A DNA stretch of 64,000 nt from Clostridium isatidis (GCF_002285495.1 NZ_CP016786.1:820001-884000); one strand, 5' to 3'. Counted from the stretch's first letter, positions 18,010 to 27,143 are shown. Numbers and translations: made by a program. The notes: generated by a model not told the origin, from the sequence alone.

Positions 18010-18726
18010 GTGAAAAAGGTCACATCACAGATATTTGTCGCAATAGTTTGTGCAATACTAGGTTTTTTATTAGCACATCAATTTAAAATGCTAAATGAAA
18101 AAAATAAAGATACAGTAGGTAATCAAAACTTAGATATTATGGCAGAAATTGATGCATTAAATAAAGAAAAGGAAGAATTACTTAAGGTTAATAGTGAATT
18201 ATTAGCAGAATTAAAAAAATTAGAAGAAACAGCTGCAGCTGAAGGTGCTATGGAAGCTGAAATAAAGAAACAGCTTGATAATACAAGGATGCAATTAGGT
18301 TTAATAGATGTAAAAGGGCCAGGTATAACAATAACAATAACACCTAAAACTAATATTTTTGGGGGAAATAGTACTGATACAACAAGAAATATAAGTGAAA
18401 GTGAAATTGTGCATATAGTAAATTCATTAAGATATGTAAGAGCTGAAGCTATTTCAGTTAATGATTATAGATTAACTCCGCAGACAGGAATTAAGGATTC
18501 AGGAGGATGGATTTGGATAGGAAATGAGAAAATAAATCCTAAAGATAAGATTGTTATTAAAGCAATTGGAGAGAAAGAGTCTTTAAGTTATGCAGCAAAT
18601 TTTGTAGGAGTACTTGATTATGGAGCACTCCAAAATTATTATAGTGAAGTTAAGGAAAGTGATGAAATTATAATAAAGAAAACAACTCAGACAATTAGAA
18701 GTGAATTTATAAGTCCAGTTGAATAG
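18010..18726 (+). CDS. DUF881 family membrane-anchored protein (first copy)
   Basis: 238 aa: an N-terminal membrane helix (about residues 5-20), a coiled-coil segment rich in E and K (about 35-95) and a conserved outer domain with GLIDVKGPGITITI and EAISVNDYRLTPQTGI. The DUF881 family is nearly always beside division genes but has no settled biochemical function. I place the start at GTG 18010, because AAAGGAG ends 9 nt before it. The upstream TTG at 17989 overlaps divIB and has no RBS. It is a paralogue of the protein at 19091, with sbp between. Confidence 0.88.
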   Translation: MKKVTSQIFVAIVCAILGFLLAHQFKMLNEKNKDTVGNQNLDIMAEIDALNKEKEELLKVNSELLAELKKLEETAAAEGAMEAEIKKQLDNTRMQLGLIDVKGPGITITITPKTNIFGGNSTDTTRNISESEIVHIVNSLRYVRAEAISVNDYRLTPQTGIKDSGGWIWIGNEKINPKDKIVIKAIGEKESLSYAANFVGVLDYGALQNYYSEVKESDEIIIKKTTQTIRSEFISPVE

Positions 18727-18739
18727 GAGGAGAGAGATT

Positions 18740-19090
18740 ATGATAGCAATAATCGGACTATTAATAGGAGTGCTTCTTGGATTATTATTAAATATAAATA
18801 TACCACAAAGTCTATCACCCTATTTGTCAGTTGCAATTTTGGCGTGTCTTGATTCGGTGTTTGGCGCTGTTAGAGCAACTTTATCTAATAATTTTAAAGC
18901 AGATATATTTATTTCAGGTTTTTTTGGAAATGCAGCACTGGCAGCAGTTTTAGCATATTTAGGAGATAAATTAGGAATACCAATATATATTGCTGCAGTA
19001 ATAGTTTTTGGAGGCAGAATTTTTGACAATTTTGCAGTTGTTAGAAGGTTATTAATTGAAAGGATAAAATCTCGTAATCGAGGTGATTAA
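18740..19090 (+). CDS. sbp: small basic protein (DUF1290, Sbp)
   Basis: 116 aa, very hydrophobic with three or four membrane helices. It contains SPYLSVAILACLDSVFGAVRA and NNFKADIFISGFFGNAALAA-like blocks typical of the Sbp/DUF1290 family (first block: SPYLSVAILACL then DSVFGAVRA). In Bacillus the homologue lies next to ftsA-ftsZ; its role is not established. The ATG at 18740 has AGGAGG 9 nt upstream and is preferred over the TTG at 18719. The stop TAA abuts the ATG of the second DUF881 gene. Confidence 0.88.
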   Translation: MIAIIGLLIGVLLGLLLNINIPQSLSPYLSVAILACLDSVFGAVRATLSNNFKADIFISGFFGNAALAAVLAYLGDKLGIPIYIAAVIVFGGRIFDNFAVVRRLLIERIKSRNRGD

Positions 19091-19840
19091 ATGAAGTTTA
19101 CTAAAGGAAAATTCTTTATTCTTATTGGAGGAATTATAACTGGTTTTTTTATAACTAATAACATTGGAAAAAATGCTAAAATTACAAGTAGTTTTTTAAG
19201 TTCAAAAGAATATCAAAACGCAATAGAAGAAAGAAATAAATTATATAGGGAGATTGAAAGTATAAAGGAAGAAAATATAGATTATCGTTTTAAAATTAGT
19301 AAATATGAAGGGAACAGTCCAGAAAAAACACAAAAGCTTATTGAAGATATGAAAAAACAATTAGCTGATTATGGTCGGCTATCAGGGATAAATGCAGTAA
19401 CTGGACCAGGAGTTGTTTTAACTATTCAAGATGGTGATTTTAATAAAATATTAGATTCTCAGGCAGATATATGGAGAAAAATATTTCATGAACAAGATAT
19501 GGCGTTAGTATTAAATGAAATTAGAAATACTAGTGCTGAAGCAATTGCAATTAATAATCGTAGAATTCTGACAAATACTGGTGTTAAATGTTCATGGGCT
19601 TTTATTGGTTTTGAAGATGATTCTAAAGAACATCCGCCTTTTTATATTTATATTATAGGAAATCCTGATGAAATAATGGCATCATTATCAGCAGAAGATA
19701 GCTATATACAAAAGTTAATGTTAAGAGAAATTAAAGTAGAGATTGAGAAAAGAGATGAAATAGTTATTCCTGCTACTTTACAAAATACAATAGCGAAATA
19801 TATGGAAATCTATGGTGAAATTTCTGAAAATAAAAAATAA
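19091..19840 (+). CDS. DUF881 family membrane-anchored protein (second copy)
   Basis: 249 aa with the same plan as the first copy: membrane helix (about residues 7-24), coiled-coil (about 40-95) and outer domain with GINAVTGPGVVLTIQD and AEAIAINNRRILTNTGV. Divergence from the first copy is high, so this is an old duplication. It starts immediately after the sbp stop codon; GAGGTGATT serves as RBS inside sbp. In many clostridia ftsZ follows this gene; here the next gene is yggS. Confidence 0.88.
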   Translation: MKFTKGKFFILIGGIITGFFITNNIGKNAKITSSFLSSKEYQNAIEERNKLYREIESIKEENIDYRFKISKYEGNSPEKTQKLIEDMKKQLADYGRLSGINAVTGPGVVLTIQDGDFNKILDSQADIWRKIFHEQDMALVLNEIRNTSAEAIAINNRRILTNTGVKCSWAFIGFEDDSKEHPPFYIYIIGNPDEIMASLSAEDSYIQKLMLREIKVEIEKRDEIVIPATLQNTIAKYMEIYGEISENKK

Positions 19841-19869
19841 ACGAATTTTTTGAAGGATTTTCGCTTTTT

Positions 19870-19898
19870 TTGAAGAATAATTTTAGTAAGTGTAATAT
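19870..19898 (+). promoter_or_regulatory. possible sigma-A promoter of yggS-sepF-ylmH-divIVA
   Basis: TTGAAG (19870-19875) and TAATAT (19893-19898) are spaced 17 bp; an overlapping TATAAT at 19896 has a 20-bp spacing. Position just upstream of yggS fits, but the -10 is ambiguous. Confidence 0.35.
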
Positions 19899-19927
19899 AA
19901 TTTTATACTTCTTTAGGAGGAATTATA

Positions 19928-20602
19928 TTGAGCATAAAAGAAGAAATAATTAAAATTAAAAATTCAATTCCAAGTAATGTAAAATTAGTTGCTGTATCGA
20001 AAACTAAACCTATAGAAGATATAATGGAAGCTTATAAAGCAGGGCAAAGAGATTTTGGAGAAAATAAGGTTCAAGAACTGCTTGAAAAAGAAATTTCCCT
20101 TCCAAAAGATATTAACTGGCATTTAATTGGGAAACTTCAGACAAATAAAGTGAAGTATATAGTAGGAAAAGTATGTTTGATACATTCTTTATCAAGCATA
20201 AAATTACTTGATACGATAGAAAAAGAATATTCTAAAAAGAATTTGACAGCCAATACATTAATACAAATTAATATTGGACGAGAAGATAGTAAAAATGGCA
20301 TTTTTATAGAAGAGTTAGATGAATTAATTGATGCTATTGAAAGAAGCAAACATTGTAAGGTAAAAGGTATTATGACTATAATACCAAAGGGTTCAGATGA
20401 GGAAAATAGATACTACTTTAAAGAGGTTAAAAAGATATACGATAATTTAAAGGAAAGAAAATTTAAAAATATTTCTATGGAGATTTTATCTATGGGAATG
20501 TCAAATGATTATAAAATTGCAATAGAAGAAGGAGCCAATTTAATTAGAATTGGTCAAGGAATATTTGGAAAAAGAGTATTAGGAGGTAATAACAATGGCT
20601 AA
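19928..20602 (+). CDS. yggS: YggS-family pyridoxal phosphate homeostasis protein
   Basis: 224 aa single-domain fold type III PLP protein. It keeps free PLP low and affects amino-acid pools; no enzyme activity is known. Seen: VAVSKTKP with the PLP-binding Lys25; FGENKVQEL; WHLIGKLQTNKVK; the SMGMSNDYKIAIEEGA phosphate-binding block; and IRIGQGIFG at the end. TTG start with TAGGAGG upstream. The gene (ylmE in Bacillus) precedes sepF, and the 8-bp overlap suggests coupling. Confidence 0.95.
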   Translation: MSIKEEIIKIKNSIPSNVKLVAVSKTKPIEDIMEAYKAGQRDFGENKVQELLEKEISLPKDINWHLIGKLQTNKVKYIVGKVCLIHSLSSIKLLDTIEKEYSKKNLTANTLIQINIGREDSKNGIFIEELDELIDAIERSKHCKVKGIMTIIPKGSDEENRYYFKEVKKIYDNLKERKFKNISMEILSMGMSNDYKIAIEEGANLIRIGQGIFGKRVLGGNNNG

Positions 20603-21047
20603 TGTTTTTGGAAAATTTAGAGAAATGATAGGTATGGGAGATGATTATGAAGAAGACTTCAATGAATTTGATGATACAGTTTTAGAAGAAGAATATGAAG
20701 AAGAGATTGAACCTATAATATCAAAGCAAAAAGGGAATAAAGTTGTAAATATTCACACTACAGCTACAACTAAAGTTATGATTACTAAGCCTAATAATTA
20801 TGATGATGCTAGGGAAATAGCAGATGCAATTAAAGCTAGAAAGATAGTTTTAGTAAATGCTACAACTTTAGAAACAAAAATTGCACAACGTTTGGTTGAC
20901 TTTATCAGCGGTTCATGTTATGTATTAGGAGCAACATTACAAGAAATAGAGCAAAGGGTGTATTTATTGTCACCTTCTAATGTAGAAGTGACTAATGAAT
21001 TAAAAAATGAACTTAGTTCAAAAGCTCTATTTAATTGGAATAAGTAG
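20595..21047 (+). CDS. sepF: cell division protein SepF
   Basis: 150 aa. SepF binds FtsZ and the membrane and shapes the Z-ring. Seen: an amphipathic N-terminal helix (VFGKFREMIGM, residues 3-13) that targets the membrane; an acidic low-complexity linker (17-50); and a C-terminal DUF552 core with TKVMITKPNNYDDAREIADAI (shown as TKVMITKPN, YDDAREIADAI) and FISGSCYVLGATLQEIE. Strong AGGAGG site inside the end of yggS. Confidence 0.95.
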   Translation: MANVFGKFREMIGMGDDYEEDFNEFDDTVLEEEYEEEIEPIISKQKGNKVVNIHTTATTKVMITKPNNYDDAREIADAIKARKIVLVNATTLETKIAQRLVDFISGSCYVLGATLQEIEQRVYLLSPSNVEVTNELKNELSSKALFNWNK

Positions 21048-21092
21048 ATAATAAATTATTATGGCTCGATTAAATATGAGGAAGTACAGAAG

Positions 21093-21863
21093 ATGATTAA
21101 AAAAGAATTATTATTAAACACCTTTAGTGAAGAAGATATTAATTTAGCTATTAAAGTTTATGAAAAATATAAACTAGCATACGAAAAAGGAATACCTGTT
21201 TATGTAAATGAGTTTATACCGCCGAGTATTTGGTATTTCTTTTTAGAAAATTCTAAGAAGTCAGAAGTTATGGTAGAAACTTCTGGTGTTTTTGAAGAGG
21301 CAGAAAGAAGAATAATATTTTTTAACAATTTTTATGATTCCTCATATCCTATTAAAGTTTTAGAAATTAGGAATAAATCTAATTTTTCAAAATTAGAACA
21401 TAAGGATTACTTAGGAGCAGTACTTTCTTTAGGAATAGAGAGAAGTAAATTGGGGGATGTTGTAAATCTTGAAAATGCTGCTTATTTTCCTGTTTTAGAG
21501 GAAATAAGCGAATACATAATTAATAATCTATCTATTATTGGAAGATCACCAGTAGAGATAAAAGAAATAAAAGATTTTAATATTTTGCCAGAAATAAGAT
21601 TTGAAGAAACTATAATAAATTTAGCTTCTATGAGATTAGATAATATTGTTTCAAAATTAGCTAATATATCGAGGGCTAAAGCTTCTCAAATTATTGATAA
21701 TGGTAAAGTATTGATAAATTATGCAAGAGCAAAAGATAAAAGTCAGGAAATTAAAAAAAATGATAGAATTACTATAAGAGGAATAGGAAAATTTGCAATA
21801 GGAGATTTAGTAGGAACTACTAGAAGTGCTAAAGTAAAGGTTATTATAAAAAAATATAAATAG
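21093..21863 (+). CDS. ylmH: YlmH family S4-domain RNA-binding protein
   Basis: 256 aa. The C-terminal S4 domain (about residues 178-240: MRLDNIVSKLANISRAKASQ, then IIDNGKVLINYARAKDKS) binds RNA. The Bacillus homologue YlmH has been linked to 50S ribosome quality control and lies in the sepF-divIVA region, as here. The N-terminal part is the YlmH-specific domain. It lies 45 bp after sepF with a modest RBS (GAGGAAG) and 10 bp before divIVA. Confidence 0.92.
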   Translation: MIKKELLLNTFSEEDINLAIKVYEKYKLAYEKGIPVYVNEFIPPSIWYFFLENSKKSEVMVETSGVFEEAERRIIFFNNFYDSSYPIKVLEIRNKSNFSKLEHKDYLGAVLSLGIERSKLGDVVNLENAAYFPVLEEISEYIINNLSIIGRSPVEIKEIKDFNILPEIRFEETIINLASMRLDNIVSKLANISRAKASQIIDNGKVLINYARAKDKSQEIKKNDRITIRGIGKFAIGDLVGTTRSAKVKVIIKKYK

Positions 21864-21873
21864 AGGTGATATT

Positions 21874-22467
21874 ATGAAGCTTACTCCTATGGATATAAGT
21901 AATAAAGAGTTTAAAAAAGGCTTTAGAGGTTATGATATTGAAGAAGTTGATGAATTTATTAATGAAATAATAGAAAATTATGAAAGTCTTTATAAAGAGA
22001 ATTCAAGATTAAAAGAAAATTTAGCTAGGGTAAATGAAAAATTAGAACATTATATAAAAATAGAAAATACAATTCAAAATACTTTATTACTAGCACAAAA
22101 CGCTGCGGAACAAGCGAGAGAAAATGCTCAAAAAGAGTCAGACTTAATAATTAAAAATGCAAATGAAACTGCCAAGAAAATTTTAGATAAAGCTCATAAT
22201 GATGTGGTGCAAATTAATGATGAATATGAAAAAGTAAAACAAGAATTTATTAAATTTAGAGCAAAGTTTAGAAATTTTATGAATGCACAAACAGAAACTT
22301 TTGATGAATTAGAAAAAGATTTAATAAAAAATTATAACGTTTTAGAACCACTAGAGGAAGAAAACTATAGTAATGAAATAGAGTTAACAAATAAAAATAT
22401 AGAAGAAGCAGAAGAAATTTATACTGAAGATATGAATGATATAAAAAGCTTTTTCGTTAAAAACTAG
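21874..22467 (+). CDS. divIVA: DivIVA domain protein
   Basis: 197 aa. DivIVA coats negatively curved membrane at poles and septa and places Min and chromosome-anchor proteins. Seen: the N-terminal membrane-binding motif (MDISNKEFKKGFRGYDIEEV as MDISNKEF, KKGFRGYD, IEEV; then DEFINEI, residues 5-32); a coiled-coil through about 150; and an acidic C-tail. GAGGTG RBS. It is the last gene of its operon before a terminator. Confidence 0.95.
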   Translation: MKLTPMDISNKEFKKGFRGYDIEEVDEFINEIIENYESLYKENSRLKENLARVNEKLEHYIKIENTIQNTLLLAQNAAEQARENAQKESDLIIKNANETAKKILDKAHNDVVQINDEYEKVKQEFIKFRAKFRNFMNAQTETFDELEKDLIKNYNVLEPLEEENYSNEIELTNKNIEEAEEIYTEDMNDIKSFFVKN

Positions 22468-22470
22468 TAT

Positions 22471-22496
22471 AAAAAATCCCTTATTAGGGATTTTTT
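22471..22496. terminator. terminator after divIVA
   Basis: AAAAAATCCCT pairs with AGGGATTTTTT around a 4-nt loop; a U-tract is available on both strands. Confidence 0.85.
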
Positions 22497-22564
22497 ATTG
22501 CATTATTGATGTAATTATCTTATTATATTATATTATGTTGAGTAATAAATAATGGAGTTATATT

Positions 22565-23479
22565 ATGGAAGAATTTACTATAAAAATAGAAAATGAAAGA
22601 GATGCCGGGACTAGAATTGATAAATTCTTGGCTTCTATTATGGAAGGAAAATCAAGATCATTTATTCAAGGATTAATAGATTCAAACTCTATATTTGTAA
22701 ATGGAAAAGAAATAAAAAGCAATTATAAATTAAAATTTAATGATGAAATAACAGGTATAATAGAAGATACTATAGATTATGAAGTTAAGCCAGAAAAAAT
22801 TGATTTAGATATAATCTATGAAGATAAGGATATAATTGTTGTAAATAAGCCTCAAGGGATGGTGGTTCATCCTGCACCTGGTAATTATAATGGAACTTTA
22901 GTGAATGGGCTTCTTTATCATTGTAAAGATTTATCAAAAATTAATGGTGAAATAAGACCGGGTATTGTACATAGAATTGATAAAAATACTTCAGGAATTT
23001 TAGTTGTAGCTAAAAATGATGAAGCCCATAAAAATTTAGCACAGCAATTCAAGGAACATTCAATTAAGAGGGAATATTATGCACTAGTTGAAGGAAAGTT
23101 TAGTAATAATGAAGGAACAATTGATAAACCTGTTGGTAGAAATAAAAAGGATAGGTTAAAGATGGGCGTTATAGAAGATGGAAAACGAGCCGTTACTCAT
23201 TATGTTGTTTTGGAACAATACAATAATAATCTATCGTTAATAAAGTGTATGTTAGAGACAGGTAGAACCCATCAAATTAGAGTTCATATGGCTTCAATAA
23301 ATCATCCTTTAGTTGGGGATACTGTGTATGGAAGTAAAAAACAAAAATATAAATTACAGGGGCAAGTTCTTCATGCTAAAACTTTAGGCTTTATTCATCC
23401 AATTAGTAAAGAATATATGGAATTTACTTCTGATTTGCCAGATTATTTTAAAAAATTATTAGAGAATTTAAGAAAATAA
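22565..23479 (+). CDS. rluD: RluD/RluA-family rRNA pseudouridine synthase
   Basis: 304 aa: an N-terminal S4 RNA-binding domain (about residues 16-70) and a pseudouridine synthase domain with HRIDKNTSG at 136-144, Asp139 being the catalytic residue. GRTHQIRVHMA and HPLVGDTVYGS are further family blocks. It probably modifies the large-subunit rRNA helix 69 region as RluD (YlyB) does. pyrR follows after 15 bp, the same order as ylyB-pyrR in Bacillus. Confidence 0.94.
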   Translation: MEEFTIKIENERDAGTRIDKFLASIMEGKSRSFIQGLIDSNSIFVNGKEIKSNYKLKFNDEITGIIEDTIDYEVKPEKIDLDIIYEDKDIIVVNKPQGMVVHPAPGNYNGTLVNGLLYHCKDLSKINGEIRPGIVHRIDKNTSGILVVAKNDEAHKNLAQQFKEHSIKREYYALVEGKFSNNEGTIDKPVGRNKKDRLKMGVIEDGKRAVTHYVVLEQYNNNLSLIKCMLETGRTHQIRVHMASINHPLVGDTVYGSKKQKYKLQGQVLHAKTLGFIHPISKEYMEFTSDLPDYFKKLLENLRK

Positions 23480-23494
23480 ATAGGGGTGTGATTT

Positions 23495-24034
23495 ATGAAA
23501 TTAAAAGCAAATTTATTAGATGACAAGGCTATAAAAAGAACATTAATAAGAATATCTCATGAAATTATTGAAAAAAATAAAGGGACTGACAATTTAGTAT
23601 TAATAGGAATAAAAAGAAGGGGTTATCCATTAGCACAAAGAATTGCAAATAATATTGAGAACTTTGAAGGAGTAAAGGTACCTGTAGGAGCTGTTGATAT
23701 TACTTTGTACAGAGATGATATAACTGAAATAATAGGAGAACCTATGTTAAATAATGAAAATTTGGGTGTAGATGTTGTGGGTAAAAAGGTTGTATTAGTT
23801 GATGATGTTCTTTATACAGGAAGAACAGTAAGAGCTGCAATTGATGCGATTATGGATGTAGGAAGACCACAACAAATTCAATTAGCTGTTCTTATAGATA
23901 GAGGACATAAAGAACTTCCAATAAGGGCAGACTATGTAGGAAAGAATATTCCAACATCCAAAAGTGAAATTGTAGCAGTTGAAATTGAAGAAATAGACAA
24001 GGTGGAAGCTGTTAAAATTTACGAAGGAAAATAG
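23495..24034 (+). CDS. pyrR: PyrR, pyrimidine operon attenuator / uracil phosphoribosyltransferase
   Basis: 179 aa. PyrR binds UMP/UTP and a stem-loop in pyr mRNAs to cause termination, and can also act as a uracil phosphoribosyltransferase. Seen: RRGYPLAQRI; the PRPP loop VVLVDDVLYTGRTV near residues 99-112; and a full-length C-terminus. The RBS is AGGGGTG. No pyr biosynthesis gene or recognisable PyrR-binding attenuator lies next to it, so it would act in trans on operons elsewhere. Confidence 0.96.
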   Translation: MKLKANLLDDKAIKRTLIRISHEIIEKNKGTDNLVLIGIKRRGYPLAQRIANNIENFEGVKVPVGAVDITLYRDDITEIIGEPMLNNENLGVDVVGKKVVLVDDVLYTGRTVRAAIDAIMDVGRPQQIQLAVLIDRGHKELPIRADYVGKNIPTSKSEIVAVEIEEIDKVEAVKIYEGK

Positions 24035-24044
24035 AGGAGAGAAT

Positions 24045-25202
24045 ATGGATTATAAGTTAATAGCAACAACAACCTTTGGATTAGAAGGTATTACAGCTAA
24101 AGAATTAAAAGCATTGGGTTATGAAAATTTAAGAACTGAAAATGGTAAGGTACATTTTGAAGGTGATGAAATGGATATTGCTATTGCTAATATTCATTTA
24201 AGAACAGCTGACAGAATATTAATTAATATGGGAGAATTTAACGCCTTCTCCTTTGAAGAACTTTACCAAGGAACTAAGAAAATAAATTGGAGTGATATTA
24301 TACCTAAAGATGGTATTATGCATGTTAATGGTAAGTCCGTAAAATCTACTCTTTATAGTGTACCTGACTGCCAATCAATTGTAAAAAAAGCTATTGTAGA
24401 TAGTATGAGTGCTTCTTATGGATTAAAAAAATTTGAGGAAGACGGTCCTTTATATAAAATTGAAGTATCTATATTAAAAGATAAAGTAACTTTAACAATT
24501 GATACATCTGGACCAGGCCTTCATAAGAGAGGGTATAGAGAAGAAGCAGGAATAGCACCTTTAAAAGAAACTTTAGCTGCCGCAATGGTTTTAATCTCTA
24601 GATGGAAAGAAGATTTTACTCTAATTGATCCATTTTGTGGTTCTGGAACAATTCTTATTGAAGCCGCAATGATAATGCAAAATATTGCACCAGGACTTTG
24701 TAGAACTTTTACATGCGAAACATGGCCAACTTTCGATGAAGATATATTTGAGCAAGTTAGGGAAGGGGCTGAGAGGGCTATAAAAAATAAGGATATTAAG
24801 TTATTAGGTTATGACATTGATGGTAGAGTTTTAAAAGTTGCTAGAAGTAATGCCGAAAAAGCCGGAGTTGCCCAATATATTGATTTTCATAGAAGAAATT
24901 TTATGGACTTTTCTAGTAGTGAAAAATATGCTTTCATTATTTCAAATCCTCCTTATGGAGAGAGGCTTGGAGATAAAAAAGAAGTAGAGGAATTATATAA
25001 AAGGTTTGGTGAATATAAAGATAAATATAAAAATTGGGATTTCAATATTTTAACTTCTTTTGAAGGATTTGAGAAGCCATTTGGAAGAAAGGCTTCCAAA
25101 AATAGAAAATTGTATAATGGAAAACTAAAATGTTATTATTATCAATACTTTGATAATGAGCATATAAAAAATGAAGGAGATATGCTTATTAATCATATAT
25201 AA
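24045..25202 (+). CDS. THUMP-domain class I rRNA methyltransferase (RlmL-N/YpsC family)
   Basis: 385 aa. A THUMP RNA-binding domain (about residues 45-155) precedes a Rossmann methyltransferase domain with the SAM loop DPFCGSGT at 195-202 and NPPYGER at 301-307, the N2-guanine/N6-adenine catalytic motif. Homologues methylate 23S rRNA at guanine N2 (RlmL/K-like) and are called YpsC in Bacillus. Exact site not decidable. It follows pyrR after 10 bp with AGAGGAGAG as RBS and ends before a bidirectional terminator. Confidence 0.9.
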   Translation: MDYKLIATTTFGLEGITAKELKALGYENLRTENGKVHFEGDEMDIAIANIHLRTADRILINMGEFNAFSFEELYQGTKKINWSDIIPKDGIMHVNGKSVKSTLYSVPDCQSIVKKAIVDSMSASYGLKKFEEDGPLYKIEVSILKDKVTLTIDTSGPGLHKRGYREEAGIAPLKETLAAAMVLISRWKEDFTLIDPFCGSGTILIEAAMIMQNIAPGLCRTFTCETWPTFDEDIFEQVREGAERAIKNKDIKLLGYDIDGRVLKVARSNAEKAGVAQYIDFHRRNFMDFSSSEKYAFIISNPPYGERLGDKKEVEELYKRFGEYKDKYKNWDFNILTSFEGFEKPFGRKASKNRKLYNGKLKCYYYQYFDNEHIKNEGDMLINHI

Positions 25203-25270
25203 TTAATTGATATTAATACTTAATAATTACTAACTAAAAATATAGTTTTGTTATGATAAATATAAAAAAT

Positions 25271-25300
25271 AAAAACTGCTGGAGTTTTCCAGCAGTTTTT
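25271..25300. terminator. bidirectional terminator between rlmL-like gene and rqcH
   Basis: AAAAACTGCTGGA and TCCAGCAGTTTTT form a perfect 13-bp stem with a 4-nt loop; both strands carry a U-tract. It serves the two converging genes. Confidence 0.9.
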
Positions 25301-25314
25301 TTGTAATAAAATAT

Positions 25315-27084
25315 TTAATTATTATCTATTATTTCTTGGTTGCAGCTAATTATTCTGTTACCTTCAAATTTAAAATTATTAAAGTCTTGTGGTCTAACTA
25401 TAATGGATGAATTTGTGTAGTAAATAACCATACCAGGTTTTGCCCCATTTGGTTTTTTTAAATTTTTAACTTTAGTATAGTCTATTTCAATTTTTGACGA
25501 ATCTCTTCCCTTACTATAGTAAGCTGCTATAATAGCAGCTTCTTTTAAAGAAAGGTCGGAGGGAGTTTCGGTACACAAGATAACATGAGAACCAGGAATA
25601 TTTTTTGTATGCAGCCAAATATGATTTTTATTAGCAAATTTTAGGCTTAAATACTCATTTTGAATATTATTTTTACCTACATAAATCTCTATTCCTTCTG
25701 AAGAAATAAAGTGCATTGCTCTAGAAGATTTTTCATTCTTAGCATTTTTATTAGCACCTTTTGATTTTAGATATCCAGTTTCAATTAATTCTTTTTTAAT
25801 TTCATCTATTTCCTCATATGTATCACAATTATTAATATTTGTTAATACTGAAAGTAAATAATCAAGTTCTTCTTTATTTTTTTCTAACTGTTCTAAAGCA
25901 GATTCTTCAGATTTTTTTAATTTATTATATTTTTTATATAATTTTTGAATATTTTCTGAAGGACTTAAATTTTCATCTAATTCAATGGTAATATAATCAT
26001 CAGTTTTTTCGCTAAAAAAGTTAAGCAAAGTAATTTCTTTCATTCCTTTATTAAGTATATATATATAAGAAGTTAATAAATCACCTTGAACTTTATACTT
26101 TTCTTTATTTTTGGCTTCAGCTAATATAGAATTTAGTTTTTTGTTTTTATTATTACATCTTTCAATATTTGTATTAATTAGTTTTTGTAGAGCTGTAGAT
26201 CTACTTGAGAGTCTGTCTTGTTTATCTTTTATATAATAATATTCTTCGAGTAATTCAGATGGGCTATTAAATTTAATAATTTTATATTCAGAAATTTTTT
26301 CTGGAAATTCTATGCAATGAAAATCCTTATAAAGTCCCTTAGTTGAGTATATAGTAAAAACAAAGTTATTATTTAAATTTTCTATAAAATTTTTAAAGAA
26401 ATTAAAAATAATCTCAAGATTTATGGTATTATTATCTTGTGACAATTTTTCATAAAGGGCTTTCGATAGAAATTTTCCAACACCAGTAAAAGCCTTTGAA
26501 AAAAAGTTTTCATCCAAGTTTATTTCTGAAGAAAAAGTTATAAATTCTTCTTTGTTGAAATTAAAAGGATTTAATTTATTAGAAATTGGAGGATATACGT
26601 ATTCTATTCCAGGATGCAAAATTCTATAGCTATTTACATCTGAAGAAATGTGTTTTATACATTCCATAATTTTATTATCTCTTTCTCTAACAAGAGATAT
26701 ATTGCTATGTCTTCCCATAATTTCAATAATTAAAATATATTTACTAAAAAAACCTAAATCATCGGTATTTTCTATTTGAATCATCAGGATTCTATCTCCA
26801 TTTATTTGAGAAATATCTGTTATTTTTCCACCTAATAGATATTTTCTCATAACCATTGTAAACATAGGAGCTTTAATTGGATTTGGCTTAATTATATTAG
26901 TTATATGTATTCTAGGAAATTTTGAAGAAGCAGAAATTAATAATCTAATATTTTTTCTGTCTTTGCGTAATGTTAAGATTACTTCATCTTTTTCAGGTTG
27001 ATTTATTTTATCTATTTTAGCATCAATAATAGAAGCTTTTAATTCATTTACTATACTGTTTAAAAATATACCATCTAATGCCAT
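25315..27084 (-). CDS. rqcH: NFACT-family protein RqcH
   Basis: 589 aa. Bacterial RqcH (Rqc2/NEMF homologue, also described as a fibronectin-binding protein) binds stalled 50S subunits and adds C-terminal alanine tails. Seen: NFACT-N start MALDGIFLNSIVNEL; MGRHSNISLV; a long middle coiled-coil (about residues 290-430); and the NFACT-R block HIWLHTKNIPGSHVIL near 500. A frame extension starts at 27123, but that ATG lies inside the predicted promoter. The ATG at 27084 has AAAGGATG 6 nt upstream and matches family starts. Monocistronic, divergent from the pilus operon. Confidence 0.93.
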   Translation of the reverse strand: MALDGIFLNSIVNELKASIIDAKIDKINQPEKDEVILTLRKDRKNIRLLISASSKFPRIHITNIIKPNPIKAPMFTMVMRKYLLGGKITDISQINGDRILMIQIENTDDLGFFSKYILIIEIMGRHSNISLVRERDNKIMECIKHISSDVNSYRILHPGIEYVYPPISNKLNPFNFNKEEFITFSSEINLDENFFSKAFTGVGKFLSKALYEKLSQDNNTINLEIIFNFFKNFIENLNNNFVFTIYSTKGLYKDFHCIEFPEKISEYKIIKFNSPSELLEEYYYIKDKQDRLSSRSTALQKLINTNIERCNNKNKKLNSILAEAKNKEKYKVQGDLLTSYIYILNKGMKEITLLNFFSEKTDDYITIELDENLSPSENIQKLYKKYNKLKKSEESALEQLEKNKEELDYLLSVLTNINNCDTYEEIDEIKKELIETGYLKSKGANKNAKNEKSSRAMHFISSEGIEIYVGKNNIQNEYLSLKFANKNHIWLHTKNIPGSHVILCTETPSDLSLKEAAIIAAYYSKGRDSSKIEIDYTKVKNLKKPNGAKPGMVIYYTNSSIIVRPQDFNNFKFEGNRIISCNQEIIDNN

Positions 27085-27114
27085 GTATATCATCCTTTCT
27101 TTGGTAATAAAAAT

Positions 27115-27143
27115 AGTATACATATAAAAAATAAATTTATCAA
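27115..27143 (-). promoter_or_regulatory. sigma-A promoter of rqcH
   Basis: On the minus strand TTGATA (27143-27138) is followed after 17 bp by TATACT (27120-27115). Transcription would start near 27108, 24 nt before the rqcH start, which supports the shorter rqcH reading frame. Confidence 0.65.

Noticed and set aside
23480..23494. PyrR-dependent attenuator upstream of pyrR
   Set aside because: Only 15 bp separate rluD and pyrR and no anti-antiterminator structure is visible.
27085..27123. N-terminal extension of rqcH to the ATG at 27123
   Set aside because: The ATG would lie upstream of the predicted transcription start, over the spacer/-10 boundary, and family members begin at MALDG.
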